Of a stretch of DNA of 64,000 bases, positions 26,784 to 35,573 are shown in pieces. The stretch comes from Burkholderiales bacterium RIFCSPLOWO2_02_FULL_57_36. GTDB lineage: Bacteria; Pseudomonadota; Gammaproteobacteria; Burkholderiales; Burkholderiaceae_D. The notes beneath the pieces were generated by a model, which was not told the DNA's origin, made no database searches, and saw only the letters and a program-made list of their open reading frames with translations. The stretch is taken from positions 1 to 64,000 of the forward strand of contig MESE01000101.1 of NCBI GenBank assembly GCA_001770855.1, written 5' to 3'. How positions within the stretch are numbered: position 1 is the first letter of the stretch; the number at the start of each line of letters is the position of its first letter. The translations under genes and the position numbers were made by a program.

Positions 26784-27722
26784 TTACACGGGGCGAAGAG
26801 TTGGCGGAACCGGCACTTGCCGGATAAATGACGCTTCATGTCCACCATCGGAAAAAATCGTTGCGCCGGAAGGGGTCGCTTCAGCCAGAAACCGGCATAT
26901 CTGCCCCATCACGTCTGGATCTTTCATGATGTGGTTATGGCGCAGACCTTTGGTCTTGACGAAGCAACTTTGCGGCCATTGCTGCTTGAGCCATTCGGCG
27001 TTCGCAACCGGAACCATGGGGTCCTTCTCATCATGAATAATCAATGTCGGGTGCTCTTGCGGCGTGGTGTAAAGCGAGTCCCAGTCAGAACCATAGCGGC
27101 TGCTGCTCGGCTCGCCATAATCCCAGACCAGCTTGCGCATCAGCGCGATCGCGTTCCTGCTGATGCCCATGTAATCGCCAAACAGATGAGTGTGGTCGAT
27201 GACGCGAGTCCAGGGCGACAACAAGATCAATCGTTCGGTGGGCAGGCCGCGCTTGGACGCCATCACCAGCGCGCCGGCCGCCATCGAGTGGCCGACGATC
27301 GCATGCACCGGCCCGATCGTATTGAGGGCGGCATGGATGGAATCGGCGAATCCCATCGGCGTCGTAAAGTGTTCCGGATGCAATCCATGTCCCGGCGCCT
27401 CATAGCAAATCACCTGGAAACCCAGCGCAAGCAAGCGGTTGGCGAGCGGCACGAATGCCGATGGGTTGCCGTTCCAGCCGTGAACCAGCAATACCGGCTT
27501 TGCGTCCGAGTCTCCCAGGCGCCATGCCCGTAGCGGATGCGAAGGATACGGAATGCTGAATGCGGTGGCGTTGGTAAAGAACGCACGTTCTTCCGAGGTC
27601 GGCGTTTTGGTTTTTCTTGAAGGAACGGTATAGAGACGCTGCGCAAGCTTTGCGCTTGAGCGCGCCGACGTGAAATTAAGCAGTGCAAATGCGGCGCGTA
27701 TCGGTGCGAGTTTTAGTTGCAT
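26784..27722 (-). CDS. Alpha/beta hydrolase, divergent from the lipid-type cluster
   Basis: The 312-residue protein has VLLVHGWNGNPSAF (oxyanion hole), nucleophile Ser in IVGHSMAAGAL, Asp in IIHDEKDPMVP and His in GLRHNHIM. It is a serine esterase or thioesterase-like hydrolase. The start at 27722 has AAAGGA nine bases upstream; a TTG start 18 bases earlier would swallow that site. Its promoter lies in the 172-base gap shared with the AMP ligase fusion gene, so the two operons are probably regulated together. Confidence 0.85.
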   Translation of the reverse strand: MQLKLAPIRAAFALLNFTSARSSAKLAQRLYTVPSRKTKTPTSEERAFFTNATAFSIPYPSHPLRAWRLGDSDAKPVLLVHGWNGNPSAFVPLANRLLALGFQVICYEAPGHGLHPEHFTTPMGFADSIHAALNTIGPVHAIVGHSMAAGALVMASKRGLPTERLILLSPWTRVIDHTHLFGDYMGISRNAIALMRKLVWDYGEPSSSRYGSDWDSLYTTPQEHPTLIIHDEKDPMVPVANAEWLKQQWPQSCFVKTKGLRHNHIMKDPDVMGQICRFLAEATPSGATIFSDGGHEASFIRQVPVPPTLRPV

Positions 27723-27802
27723 GTTTGGCCGTCCTTTCAATCAATGCGAAACGCTCGACGTGTTAGTCGGAGCAGATTACACCAATGGAAACCGCATCGC
27801 AC

Positions 27803-27838
27803 TGGTATGAAACAACCAGGGGGAAATAACCATATACA
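27803..27838 (+). promoter_or_regulatory. Bipartite motif before the fusion gene
   Basis: GGTATGAAACAACCA, 11 bases, then CCATATACA. The same two blocks with the same 11-base gap recur at 31176-31211 before the first desaturase. The first block has a TGGT/ACCA dyad. The second could serve as a -10 region (TATACA). It may be a regulator site plus promoter; the 56 bases to the start codon fit this. Confidence 0.65.
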
Positions 27839-27894
27839 CGTTTGTCGTTCCACTTAAAAATCATGGGGTGCGTAAATGCCATGGGAGAGAAACG

Positions 27895-30800
27895 ATGAAA
27901 TCGGAAACAAATTTTCTGCAAATGCAGAACGATCCAACCTTCGAACGCTTGTTCGCGGCCATGTGCTCGCATCGAGGAAATACGGCCTTTGTTTACGAAC
28001 AGGATGGCATCACGCAATCCGTAACCTATGCCGGATTGCAGGCGCGCGCCGAACGTGCCGCCGTGCGCCTGCAAGTGGAGCTCGGAACCGCGAACCGGGG
28101 ACGCTTTGTCGGACTCCATCTCGACAATTGCCTGCAATGGCCGATTTTATTCTGGGGCTTGTTGATGGCAGGCTATCGCCCGCTGCTGCTGGATGCGCGG
28201 GTATCGGGCGACGCGCTGCACGATCTGCTGTCAAGGGCGCAGGCGGCGGCGTTGCTGACCGCGCAAGGCGACGAACCGGCCGGTGGCGTACGCCAGCTTT
28301 CCGCCGCACAGATCGTTAGCGGCGATGAATATCCTCATCTGCAACCGCAATGGGAAGACCATGTCGCATTGTGCACATCGGGCACCGGCGGGGCGGCGAA
28401 ACTTGTCGTGTATCGTGGTTCGTCCGTCGTCTCCAATGTGCTCGGTGCGCGCGAAGCGATGCGGGAATCTCCTTATCTGATGCGGCCGCATACGGTCAAG
28501 CTTGCATTCGCTCCATTCCATCATGTAATGGGTTTGCTCACATTGTCCTTGTACAACGCGATGGGCAAGACCATTGTCCTGCTGCCGGATCGCACGCCAG
28601 CTACCATCAAGCGGGTCTGCGTGGAGCATGGCGTCAACCTGATCTACGGCGTGCCGCTGATGTGGAACGCGATGGCGGCCAAAATCCGCACCGAAGTCGC
28701 GCGCAAACCTTTGCCTGCTCGCATCGTGTTCCGGACGATGTGCGGTCTCAGCTGGATGGCGCAGACGTTGATGCCGCATTGGGGACAGCAATTCGCGCAA
28801 AAGGGGCTGTTCCGCTCGTTTCACAAAAAGGCGATGGGTATCGATATCTGCCTGGTCTCCGGCGCCGCGCCGCTGCCGCGGCAGACGTTGCGCACGTTGA
28901 CCGCGATGGGCTTTCCTTTACTGTCCGGCTACGGGATGACCGAGGCATGCGTGATCAGCTGCGATGTCGGCCGCGGTTTGCGGCCTCGTCTGCATGGCAG
29001 CGTCGGACGCGCATTCGCCCGATCCGAAGTGCGGGTGGCGCCCGAGACCGAACGCGGCGCTGCCGGCGAAATTCAGGTGCGGGGCGAATCCCTTTATAGC
29101 TACGACCTGCGCAACGGGCAACTGGTGCCGCCGGAGCGGCCCGGCGGATGGATGGCAACCGGCGATGTAGGGCGGGTTGTCGACGGCCACATTTATATAG
29201 TCGGCCGGTCGAAGGACACCATCGTGCCGGCCACCGGCGAAAACGTGTATCCGGAACAGGTGGAGGAGGCATTCGCGGGGTTGCCTGGAGTCGAAAACTT
29301 TTCCGTCCTCGGCCTTGCCGGCAACAACGGCACCGAGATGGTCGGCCTGATTGTTTATCCCGCAGATGGCAGGCAGGATGGCGGCCATCTGGCGCAGATC
29401 GCGCGCCAGGTGGCGGGCATGAACGAGCGCCTTGCGATGCACAAGCGCGTCACGCGGCTGCTGGTATCGGATGCGCCGCTGCCCGCGACGACGACAATGA
29501 AGATCAAGCGCCAAGTCTTGAAGAAGGCGCTGGAGTCGGGGCAGTGGCAGTATCGGGAACTTTCGCTTTCCACGCTGCTGGCCGAGCCGGTGGCCGTTTC
29601 CGTAGCCACGGCCAACACCATCGAGAATGCGGCAGGGGTCAGGGACAAGGTGCGGGCGCTGGTATCCGATGCATTGCAAGTCGGCCCCGAGACGGTAAAA
29701 GATGAATCACATCTGGTCTACGATCTCGGCGGAGACAGCCTGAAGCTGCTTGAACTGCTGATGCGGGTTGAACAAACCTTCGACCTGTTCGATGAACGCG
29801 AAGCCCTGCGCGCCTGTCTGTCGGTGCGCGAGTTGAGCGCCATGGTTGAAGACCTGCTGGCCGGCGGCCATCCGCTGAAGACGGCGCAGCAGCCGTCAGT
29901 GCGGCATCCGATATTGCGCATAGAGGACGATCCGCGCTTTGTCGAGATGGCGCAGCGGCTGGCGGCGGCCGGGGACGTCAATCCCTACTTCATCGCCCAT
30001 GATTCGACTGTGCGCGACACTTCGAAGGTGGCGGGGATCGAACTGATCAACTTCGCATCATACAACTACCTCGGCCTGTCGGGTCATCCCCGGGTCGTCG
30101 CGGCAGCCCAGGCGGCGGCGGAGGAATTGGGCACATCGGCCAGCGGCAGCCGCCTGTTGACCGGCGAGAAAAGTCTCTATCGGCAGCTGGAGCGCGAGAT
30201 CGCCGAATGGAAGCAGGCGGAAGATGCGCTGGTGCTGGTTTCCGGACATGCGACCAACGTATCGTTCGTCGGAAATTTCTGCGGTGAAGCGGACTTGATC
30301 CTGTACGACTCGTTATCGCATAACTCGATAGAGCAGGGATGCCGGCTGTCGCAGGCTGAAAGCCGCGCGTTTCCGCACAACGACGTGCACGGATTGGAGC
30401 AGATACTCAAGGCAGTTCGCCACAAATACGAAAAGGTGCTGATTGTCGTCGAGGGCGTCTACAGCATGGATGGCGACGTCGCTCCGATCCGGGAGTTCGT
30501 CGCGCTCAAGCACAGATACGGCGCGTTCTTGATGGTCGACGAAGCGCACTCGGCCGGTGTGTTGGGCGAGTGCGGCAAGGGAGTGGACGAATATTTCGGC
30601 CTGGCCGCCGATGATATCGATATCCGCATGGGAACCTTGTCGAAGGCGCTCGGTTCATGCGGAGGATATCTGGCGGGACGCGCAGACCTGATCAATTACC
30701 TGCGTTATGTGTTGCCGGGCTTCGTGTTCAGCGTCGGCATCAGCCCGCCGAATGCAGCCGCTGCGCTCGAGGCGCTGCGCACCTTGCGCGCGGAGCCGCA

Positions 30801-31164
30801 GCTGGTAAGGCGTTTGCACGAAAACATCGAGTGCTTCATACGCGAAGCAAGGCAGCGTGGTTTCGATACCTGCGGTGCCGCCGTGAGCCCGGTGACACCG
30901 ATCCTGGTGGGCGCCGAAGACGATGCATTCCGGCTGTGCGCGCAGTTGCGGGAGCGGGGGGTTTTTGTCGCGCCGGCGGTCTTTCCGGCAGTCCCGAAAG
31001 GCCAGGCCCGACTGCGTTTTTGCGTGACCAGCGACCACCAGCCCGAGCAGATCACGCATGCGCTCGATGCGCTTGTCGGCGCAATGGAAGAGATCGGCTG
31101 CCTGCGATCATCGCAGAAACCGGCCGGCCGGATCCAGGAGGCGCAAGCGGCAGCAGCGGCGTGA
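27895..31164 (+). CDS. AMP ligase-ACP-alpha-oxoamine synthase fusion
   Basis: The 1089-residue protein has three parts. Residues 1-560 are an acyl-adenylating enzyme (CTSGTGGAAKLVVYRG near 162, GYGMTEA near 347). Residues 575-660 are an acyl carrier protein with the phosphopantetheine Ser615 (YDLGGDSLKLLEL). Residues 690-1070 are a PLP enzyme of the KAPA synthase/serine palmitoyltransferase family (GTSASGSRL, DSLSHNSIEQGC, DEAHSAGVLG, Lys917 in GTLSKALGS). It should activate a carboxylic acid, load it on its own ACP and condense it with an amino acid, losing CO2, to give an alpha-amino ketone. The start at 27895 follows GGGAGAG. Which acid and which amino acid are used cannot be read here. 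Confidence 0.9.
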   Translation: MKSETNFLQMQNDPTFERLFAAMCSHRGNTAFVYEQDGITQSVTYAGLQARAERAAVRLQVELGTANRGRFVGLHLDNCLQWPILFWGLLMAGYRPLLLDARVSGDALHDLLSRAQAAALLTAQGDEPAGGVRQLSAAQIVSGDEYPHLQPQWEDHVALCTSGTGGAAKLVVYRGSSVVSNVLGAREAMRESPYLMRPHTVKLAFAPFHHVMGLLTLSLYNAMGKTIVLLPDRTPATIKRVCVEHGVNLIYGVPLMWNAMAAKIRTEVARKPLPARIVFRTMCGLSWMAQTLMPHWGQQFAQKGLFRSFHKKAMGIDICLVSGAAPLPRQTLRTLTAMGFPLLSGYGMTEACVISCDVGRGLRPRLHGSVGRAFARSEVRVAPETERGAAGEIQVRGESLYSYDLRNGQLVPPERPGGWMATGDVGRVVDGHIYIVGRSKDTIVPATGENVYPEQVEEAFAGLPGVENFSVLGLAGNNGTEMVGLIVYPADGRQDGGHLAQIARQVAGMNERLAMHKRVTRLLVSDAPLPATTTMKIKRQVLKKALESGQWQYRELSLSTLLAEPVAVSVATANTIENAAGVRDKVRALVSDALQVGPETVKDESHLVYDLGGDSLKLLELLMRVEQTFDLFDEREALRACLSVRELSAMVEDLLAGGHPLKTAQQPSVRHPILRIEDDPRFVEMAQRLAAAGDVNPYFIAHDSTVRDTSKVAGIELINFASYNYLGLSGHPRVVAAAQAAAEELGTSASGSRLLTGEKSLYRQLEREIAEWKQAEDALVLVSGHATNVSFVGNFCGEADLILYDSLSHNSIEQGCRLSQAESRAFPHNDVHGLEQILKAVRHKYEKVLIVVEGVYSMDGDVAPIREFVALKHRYGAFLMVDEAHSAGVLGECGKGVDEYFGLAADDIDIRMGTLSKALGSCGGYLAGRADLINYLRYVLPGFVFSVGISPPNAAAALEALRTLRAEPQLVRRLHENIECFIREARQRGFDTCGAAVSPVTPILVGAEDDAFRLCAQLRERGVFVAPAVFPAVPKGQARLRFCVTSDHQPEQITHALDALVGAMEEIGCLRSSQKPAGRIQEAQAAAAA

Positions 31165-31175
31165 TGGCTACGCAC

Positions 31176-31211
31176 CGGTATGAAATAACCATTACGAAGC
31201 TCCCATATACA
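31176..31211 (+). promoter_or_regulatory. Bipartite motif before the first desaturase
   Basis: GGTATGAAATAACCA, 11 bases, then CCATATACA, matching the site at 27803-27838 in both blocks and in spacing, with one base changed. It begins 12 bases after the stop of the fusion gene and 112 bases before the next start. This suggests that the desaturase and the genes after it have a promoter of their own, under the same control. Confidence 0.65.
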
Positions 31212-31323
31212 TAACAAATCGCCGCATTGAAAATAACCAACGATGACACCCAACGTTGAAGGACTGCTCCGCACGCGGCCTTCTTGAATGATTGTTTACA
31301 CCGAAAAAATGCACGGAGGCTCA

Positions 31324-32304
31324 ATGGAGACACTGCAATCGCCATTAACGCAGGAAGATGATGCAACGCGGTCCGGAGCACAGTCTCCGGACGCCGGATC
31401 GGATGCGATCGTCAAACTGGACCAGAGGCTGGCGGCAGCGGTAACCCTGGTGCCGCTGCTGGGAACGCTGGCGGCGCTCGCATTATGGATTGCCGGCTAC
31501 GGACCCGGCTGGGTCGAAATTACCGCGTTCGCGATGCTCTATTTCGCGACTGCACTCGGCCTGGAAGTCGGCTTTCACCGGCACGTGACGCATAAGGCGT
31601 TCAAGGCGAAGCCCTGGGTCAGTGCGGCGTTGATCGCAATGGGTTCCATGGGCGTGCACGGGCCGGTGATCTGGTGGGCTTCAACGCACCGGCGCCACCA
31701 TTCAAAGAGCGATGTCGCCGGCGATCCGCATTCGCCGCACCTGTCCGGCAGCGGCCTCCGGGCACGTCTGAAAGGTTTGTATCACAGCCACATGGGCTGG
31801 TTGTTCGAGGGCGGCTCAACTCGTCCGTCCGGCTGGCAGCAATACGTTCCGGATTTGTACAGAGATCCGATTATCTACACGCAGCACATGCGGTATTACC
31901 GTTGGGTGTTGATCGGACTGGTATTGCCCACGGTCCTCTGCGGCGCCGCTTCAGGCTCATGGATGGGTGCGCTGCTGGGTTTTCTGTGGGGTGGCCTGGT
32001 GCGCATTTTCGCGGTAAGTCACTGTATCTGGGCCTTGAATTCGTTGTGCCATGTGATCGGCAAGCGCGACTTCAAAACCACGGCAAACGATCAGAGCAGA
32101 AACAGTTTGCTGCTGGCGATCCCGACATTCGGGCAGGGCTGGCATAACAACCATCATGCGTTTCCGGCTTCCGCGTTCACCGGGCTGCGCTGGTGGCAGA
32201 TAGATCCGGGCGGATTGTTCGTGCGCTTGCTGCAGCTTCTGCGGCTTGTGTCGGACGTCAATCGTCCCACCCCGGAGGCAATCGCCCGCAAGCGTGCCGC
32301 CTAA
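31324..32304 (+). CDS. Membrane fatty acid desaturase 1
   Basis: The 326-residue protein is of the acyl-CoA/acyl-ACP delta-9 desaturase type. All three His boxes are present: HRHVTH (85-90), HRRHH (122-126) and HNNHH (273-277). About four membrane helices are seen. GGAGG precedes the start at 31324; an earlier ATG at 31288 has none. It inserts a double bond, or in some clusters a triple bond, into an acyl chain. A free ACP gene follows after 42 bases, so the substrate is probably ACP-bound. Confidence 0.92.
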   Translation: METLQSPLTQEDDATRSGAQSPDAGSDAIVKLDQRLAAAVTLVPLLGTLAALALWIAGYGPGWVEITAFAMLYFATALGLEVGFHRHVTHKAFKAKPWVSAALIAMGSMGVHGPVIWWASTHRRHHSKSDVAGDPHSPHLSGSGLRARLKGLYHSHMGWLFEGGSTRPSGWQQYVPDLYRDPIIYTQHMRYYRWVLIGLVLPTVLCGAASGSWMGALLGFLWGGLVRIFAVSHCIWALNSLCHVIGKRDFKTTANDQSRNSLLLAIPTFGQGWHNNHHAFPASAFTGLRWWQIDPGGLFVRLLQLLRLVSDVNRPTPEAIARKRAA

Positions 32305-32346
32305 GAAGTTCCGACCATTGCCACACCATCAACAGGAGGTTTAAAA

Positions 32347-32613
32347 ATGAGAACTGGAATCATTGAAAATAGGACCAGCGCCGATATTTCCGTTTGGATG
32401 AGCGACTATTTGGCGAGGCAACTCAGCATTGCTCGCAATGCGGTGGATGTCCGCCGGTCGTTTGACCAATACGGCATCGATTCCGCCTCCGCCCTGCAAA
32501 TGGTCGGCGACCTGGAGGATTACCTCGGACATGAATTGTCGCCGAGCCTGCCATATCAGTATCCGACCATCGAGTCGTTGTCGGATGCGCTGGCCAACAT
32601 GGCAAACCCCTAG
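32347..32613 (+). CDS. Free acyl carrier protein
   Basis: This 88-residue ACP carries the phosphopantetheine attachment Ser46 in YGIDSASALQM. AGGAGGT precedes the start. The sequence between the desaturase and the methyltransferase suggests that it carries the acyl chain for both. It is distinct from the ACP domain built into the fusion enzyme. Confidence 0.92.
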   Translation: MRTGIIENRTSADISVWMSDYLARQLSIARNAVDVRRSFDQYGIDSASALQMVGDLEDYLGHELSPSLPYQYPTIESLSDALANMANP

Positions 32614-32625
32614 GAGGATCAAGCG

Positions 32626-33549
32626 ATGATCATCGAAACAGAAAACGCAGCGAGCACCACAACCCGGCAAGGTGCCCAGTACGGCGTGTCGGCTGAAGCG
32701 ATTCAATACCATTACGACATCGGCAACGAATTTCTTGCATTGGCGCAGGAGGGCGGGCGCAACTATTCGTGTGCGATGTACCAGGACGGCGATACACACG
32801 AACAGGCGCAAATCCGCAAGCTCGATTATCACATCGATCAGATCCGTGCCCGCGGCGCCGAGCGCGTGCTCGACATCGGCTGCGGCTGGGGCGCGCTGGT
32901 CAATCGTCTGGCGATCGAGGCTGACGTGGACAAGGTCGTCGGCCTTACGTTGTCGAAGGAACAGCTCAAGTTCATCGGCGATACCTATCAGCACCCGGGC
33001 ATTGACGTGCACCTGCAAAACTGGCAGGACTATCAGCCCGAGGAACCGTTCGACGGCATTATTTCGCTTGGCGCATTCGAACACTTCGCCAAGATAGATG
33101 AAGACAAGGTCGAAGCCTACCGCCACTACTTCAAGAAGTGCCACGAGTTTTTGAAACCGGGCGGACGAATGTCCCTGCAGACGATGGGATACGGCGATGT
33201 GCCGCGCGATCGGCAGCACTCCGATCTGTTTATTGCGCGTGAGGTGTTTCCTGAATCGGATCTGCCTTATCTTGCGGATATCGTGCGTGCATCCGAGATG
33301 TTGTTCGAAGTGGAGCTCGTGCGTAACGACCGCAAGGATTATGTCAAAACCATGCGCTCCTGGTTCGAAAATCTGCGCGCCAACCGCGAAGAGGCGCTCA
33401 AGCTCGCACCGCTGGATGTCGTCACGCGTTATGAGCGCATGTACCGCACGATGAGCTATTCGTTCGATCTTGGCGCATTTACGTTGTACCGCATCACGTT
33501 CCGGCGTATCGAGCAAACCCGGATCGGCGACGGCTATCACGCCGGATAG
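32626..33549 (+). CDS. Cyclopropane-synthase-like SAM methyltransferase
   Basis: The 307-residue protein matches the C-terminal catalytic domain of cyclopropane fatty acid synthases and mycolic acid methyltransferases. Evidence is HYDIGNEFLALA, YSCAMYQDG, the SAM motif VLDIGCGWGALVN (81-93) and SLGAFEHFA. The N-terminal domain of true cyclopropane synthases is missing. It should methylate or cyclopropanate a double bond made by the desaturases. Twelve bases separate it from the ACP gene and twelve from desaturase 2, so it is in one operon. Confidence 0.9.
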   Translation: MIIETENAASTTTRQGAQYGVSAEAIQYHYDIGNEFLALAQEGGRNYSCAMYQDGDTHEQAQIRKLDYHIDQIRARGAERVLDIGCGWGALVNRLAIEADVDKVVGLTLSKEQLKFIGDTYQHPGIDVHLQNWQDYQPEEPFDGIISLGAFEHFAKIDEDKVEAYRHYFKKCHEFLKPGGRMSLQTMGYGDVPRDRQHSDLFIAREVFPESDLPYLADIVRASEMLFEVELVRNDRKDYVKTMRSWFENLRANREEALKLAPLDVVTRYERMYRTMSYSFDLGAFTLYRITFRRIEQTRIGDGYHAG

Positions 33550-33561
33550 GCGGCCGCCATC

Positions 33562-34554
33562 ATGGAAGGAATATCAGCGGATAAAGCCGGGAGCGTCGAA
33601 CCGGTCGTGGGCAGCGGAGAATTTCCGGCGGTAACGCTGGCGTCGGATCACCTCTCCGCTGCATCGGTCGCACGGCATTTTGGCGTTGCGCTCGTTCCAT
33701 CTGTCGGCACCATCGCAGCCGTCAGCCTTTGGGCTGGCGGGATTGGTCCGGGCGTGCAGGAGTTGGTGCTGTTGGTGGTGTTTTATGCTCTCAACATCAT
33801 GGGCATGGAGATCGCGCTGCACCGCTACTTCGCGCATCGCTCGTTCAAAGCGGCCAATTCGGTGAAGATCGCGTTGGCGATACTCGGCTCGCTGGCCTAT
33901 ATGGGGCCATTGATGTGGTGGGTGGGGATCCATCGGTTGCACCACGCCAATAGCGACAAGCCGGGCGACCCGCACACGCCGCAACTGGGCGGCCCGGGTT
34001 TCCGCGGCAAAATCCGGGGCCTGTTGCATGGCCACGTCGGATGGCTGTTCGATCCGGCCTCGGCGCGGCCGAAAGGCTGGAGTCAATGCTCCGTCGACAT
34101 GTATCGCGACCCGACCTTGCTGCGGATTCATCATGCTTACGACTACTGGTTGGTGCTCGGCCTGCTGCTGCCGACCGTGATCGGCGGACTGCTGTCCATG
34201 TCGTGGACAGGCGCGCTGCTCGGTTTTCTGTGGGGTGGCACGGTGCGGATATTTCTGGCCACAAATGCGGTCTGGGCGGTCAACTCGCTCGGACATTCGG
34301 TCGGCGGCCGCCGGCCGTTTTCCAGAGAAGATCACAGCCGCAATACGTTCTGGATCGCGATTGTGACACTCGGCGCCGGCTGGCATAACAACCACCATGC
34401 TTTTCCTCAATATGCGATGACCGGCTTTCACTGGTGGCAGATCGATATATCGGGATGGGTCATCAGCGCACTCGAACGGACGGGTTTGATCTGGGATGTG
34501 CGTCGGCCCGACCATGCCGCCATTAATGCCAAGAAAAGCGACGTGTCGAAATAA
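33562..34554 (+). CDS. Membrane fatty acid desaturase 2
   Basis: The 330-residue paralogue of desaturase 1 has His boxes HRYFAH (87-92), HRLHH (124-128) and HNNHH near 277. The two proteins share layout and many residues (GDPHTP/GDPHSP, WWVGIH against WWASTH) and probably arose by duplication. Two different desaturases in one operon suggest two double bonds, or a double bond then a triple bond, as in polyyne pathways. Confidence 0.92.
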   Translation: MEGISADKAGSVEPVVGSGEFPAVTLASDHLSAASVARHFGVALVPSVGTIAAVSLWAGGIGPGVQELVLLVVFYALNIMGMEIALHRYFAHRSFKAANSVKIALAILGSLAYMGPLMWWVGIHRLHHANSDKPGDPHTPQLGGPGFRGKIRGLLHGHVGWLFDPASARPKGWSQCSVDMYRDPTLLRIHHAYDYWLVLGLLLPTVIGGLLSMSWTGALLGFLWGGTVRIFLATNAVWAVNSLGHSVGGRRPFSREDHSRNTFWIAIVTLGAGWHNNHHAFPQYAMTGFHWWQIDISGWVISALERTGLIWDVRRPDHAAINAKKSDVSK

Positions 34555-34592
34555 ATTTTCGCGACGATGATTTCAGACTGTTAGGAGTTCCA

Positions 34593-35573
34593 ATGGAGCA
34601 TCGAAAAATCTTCGACGTGCGGGTGCATCTGTTGCCGCCAATCGTCTCGCGGCTGGTCTGGAAGTCATACCAGCGTGAGGCTTGGTCAATCCGTTACCAG
34701 TTACTGGCCGATGAAGCCATCGAGTTCCTGAAAAACGCCGGCGTAGAAAAAGTAGCGGGCATTTGTTATACCAGCATGCCGGGAATGGCGTCGTTCCTCA
34801 ACGACTTCATGGCCGAGTTGTGGCAGCGTCATCGGAAAATGCTGGTTCCGTTCGGTACGATATTCCCCGGCGAACGCGATTGTCAGCGTGAAGTCTCACG
34901 GGTTCTCGATGAACTTGGTTTCGCCGGTATAAAAGTTCACTGTCATCTTCTCAAGATGGCGCCCGATGACGACGCACTCGCGCCGATTTTCGAAGCTGTC
35001 GCGGAGAGCGGCAATGTACTCAACATACATTCCGGAACCGTTTCAAAAAACAATGGCGCACTGGAGGAAATCAGGCGCTTCTGCAACGTCGACCGTTTCC
35101 GCCGCGCGATGCGCCGTACGCCCGATATAAAAGTCATTGTGCCGCATATCGGCTACGACGAAGTGCAGGAATATATCGACCTGATGGACGAATTCCCCAA
35201 CCTTTATTTCGACACCGCGATGGCGATCGGCGGTCACCGTGTTGCAATCGGCGAGCAACTGCCGGATGTGCGCCCGCTTGAAATGACGCGCTACCCGCCT
35301 GGACATCATCCGCATCTGCCTGCACCGTGGAAGCCGGCGCTTGAGCAACTGGTGCCGCAGATGATTGCCCATCCAACGCGCTTCCTGTATGGCAGCGACT
35401 TTCCGCACCTGCCGTATCAATGGAATTTTGAGATCGAACAGCTTGCACGTTATCTGCCGGCCGAAGTTCTGGAGCAGGTACTGTGGTCGAATGCGGCCGG
35501 GTTGTTTGCCGATAATGCGGCGGCTGACACCGATTCGAAAAAAATTATTACCGAGGGAGTGCACGCGCTATGA
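34593..35573 (+). CDS. Amidohydrolase family 2 protein
   Basis: The 326-residue TIM-barrel metal hydrolase shows FDVRVHLLP near the start, GIKVHCHL, LNIHSGT, VIVPHIGYD and YGSDFPHLP. The first motif is DxRxH rather than the usual DxHxH, so one metal ligand is changed. Relatives are decarboxylases or amide/lactone hydrolases. Its stop overlaps the start of the acyl-AMP ligase gene (ATGA). It may decarboxylate or open an intermediate of the pathway. Confidence 0.85.
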   Translation: MEHRKIFDVRVHLLPPIVSRLVWKSYQREAWSIRYQLLADEAIEFLKNAGVEKVAGICYTSMPGMASFLNDFMAELWQRHRKMLVPFGTIFPGERDCQREVSRVLDELGFAGIKVHCHLLKMAPDDDALAPIFEAVAESGNVLNIHSGTVSKNNGALEEIRRFCNVDRFRRAMRRTPDIKVIVPHIGYDEVQEYIDLMDEFPNLYFDTAMAIGGHRVAIGEQLPDVRPLEMTRYPPGHHPHLPAPWKPALEQLVPQMIAHPTRFLYGSDFPHLPYQWNFEIEQLARYLPAEVLEQVLWSNAAGLFADNAAADTDSKKIITEGVHAL

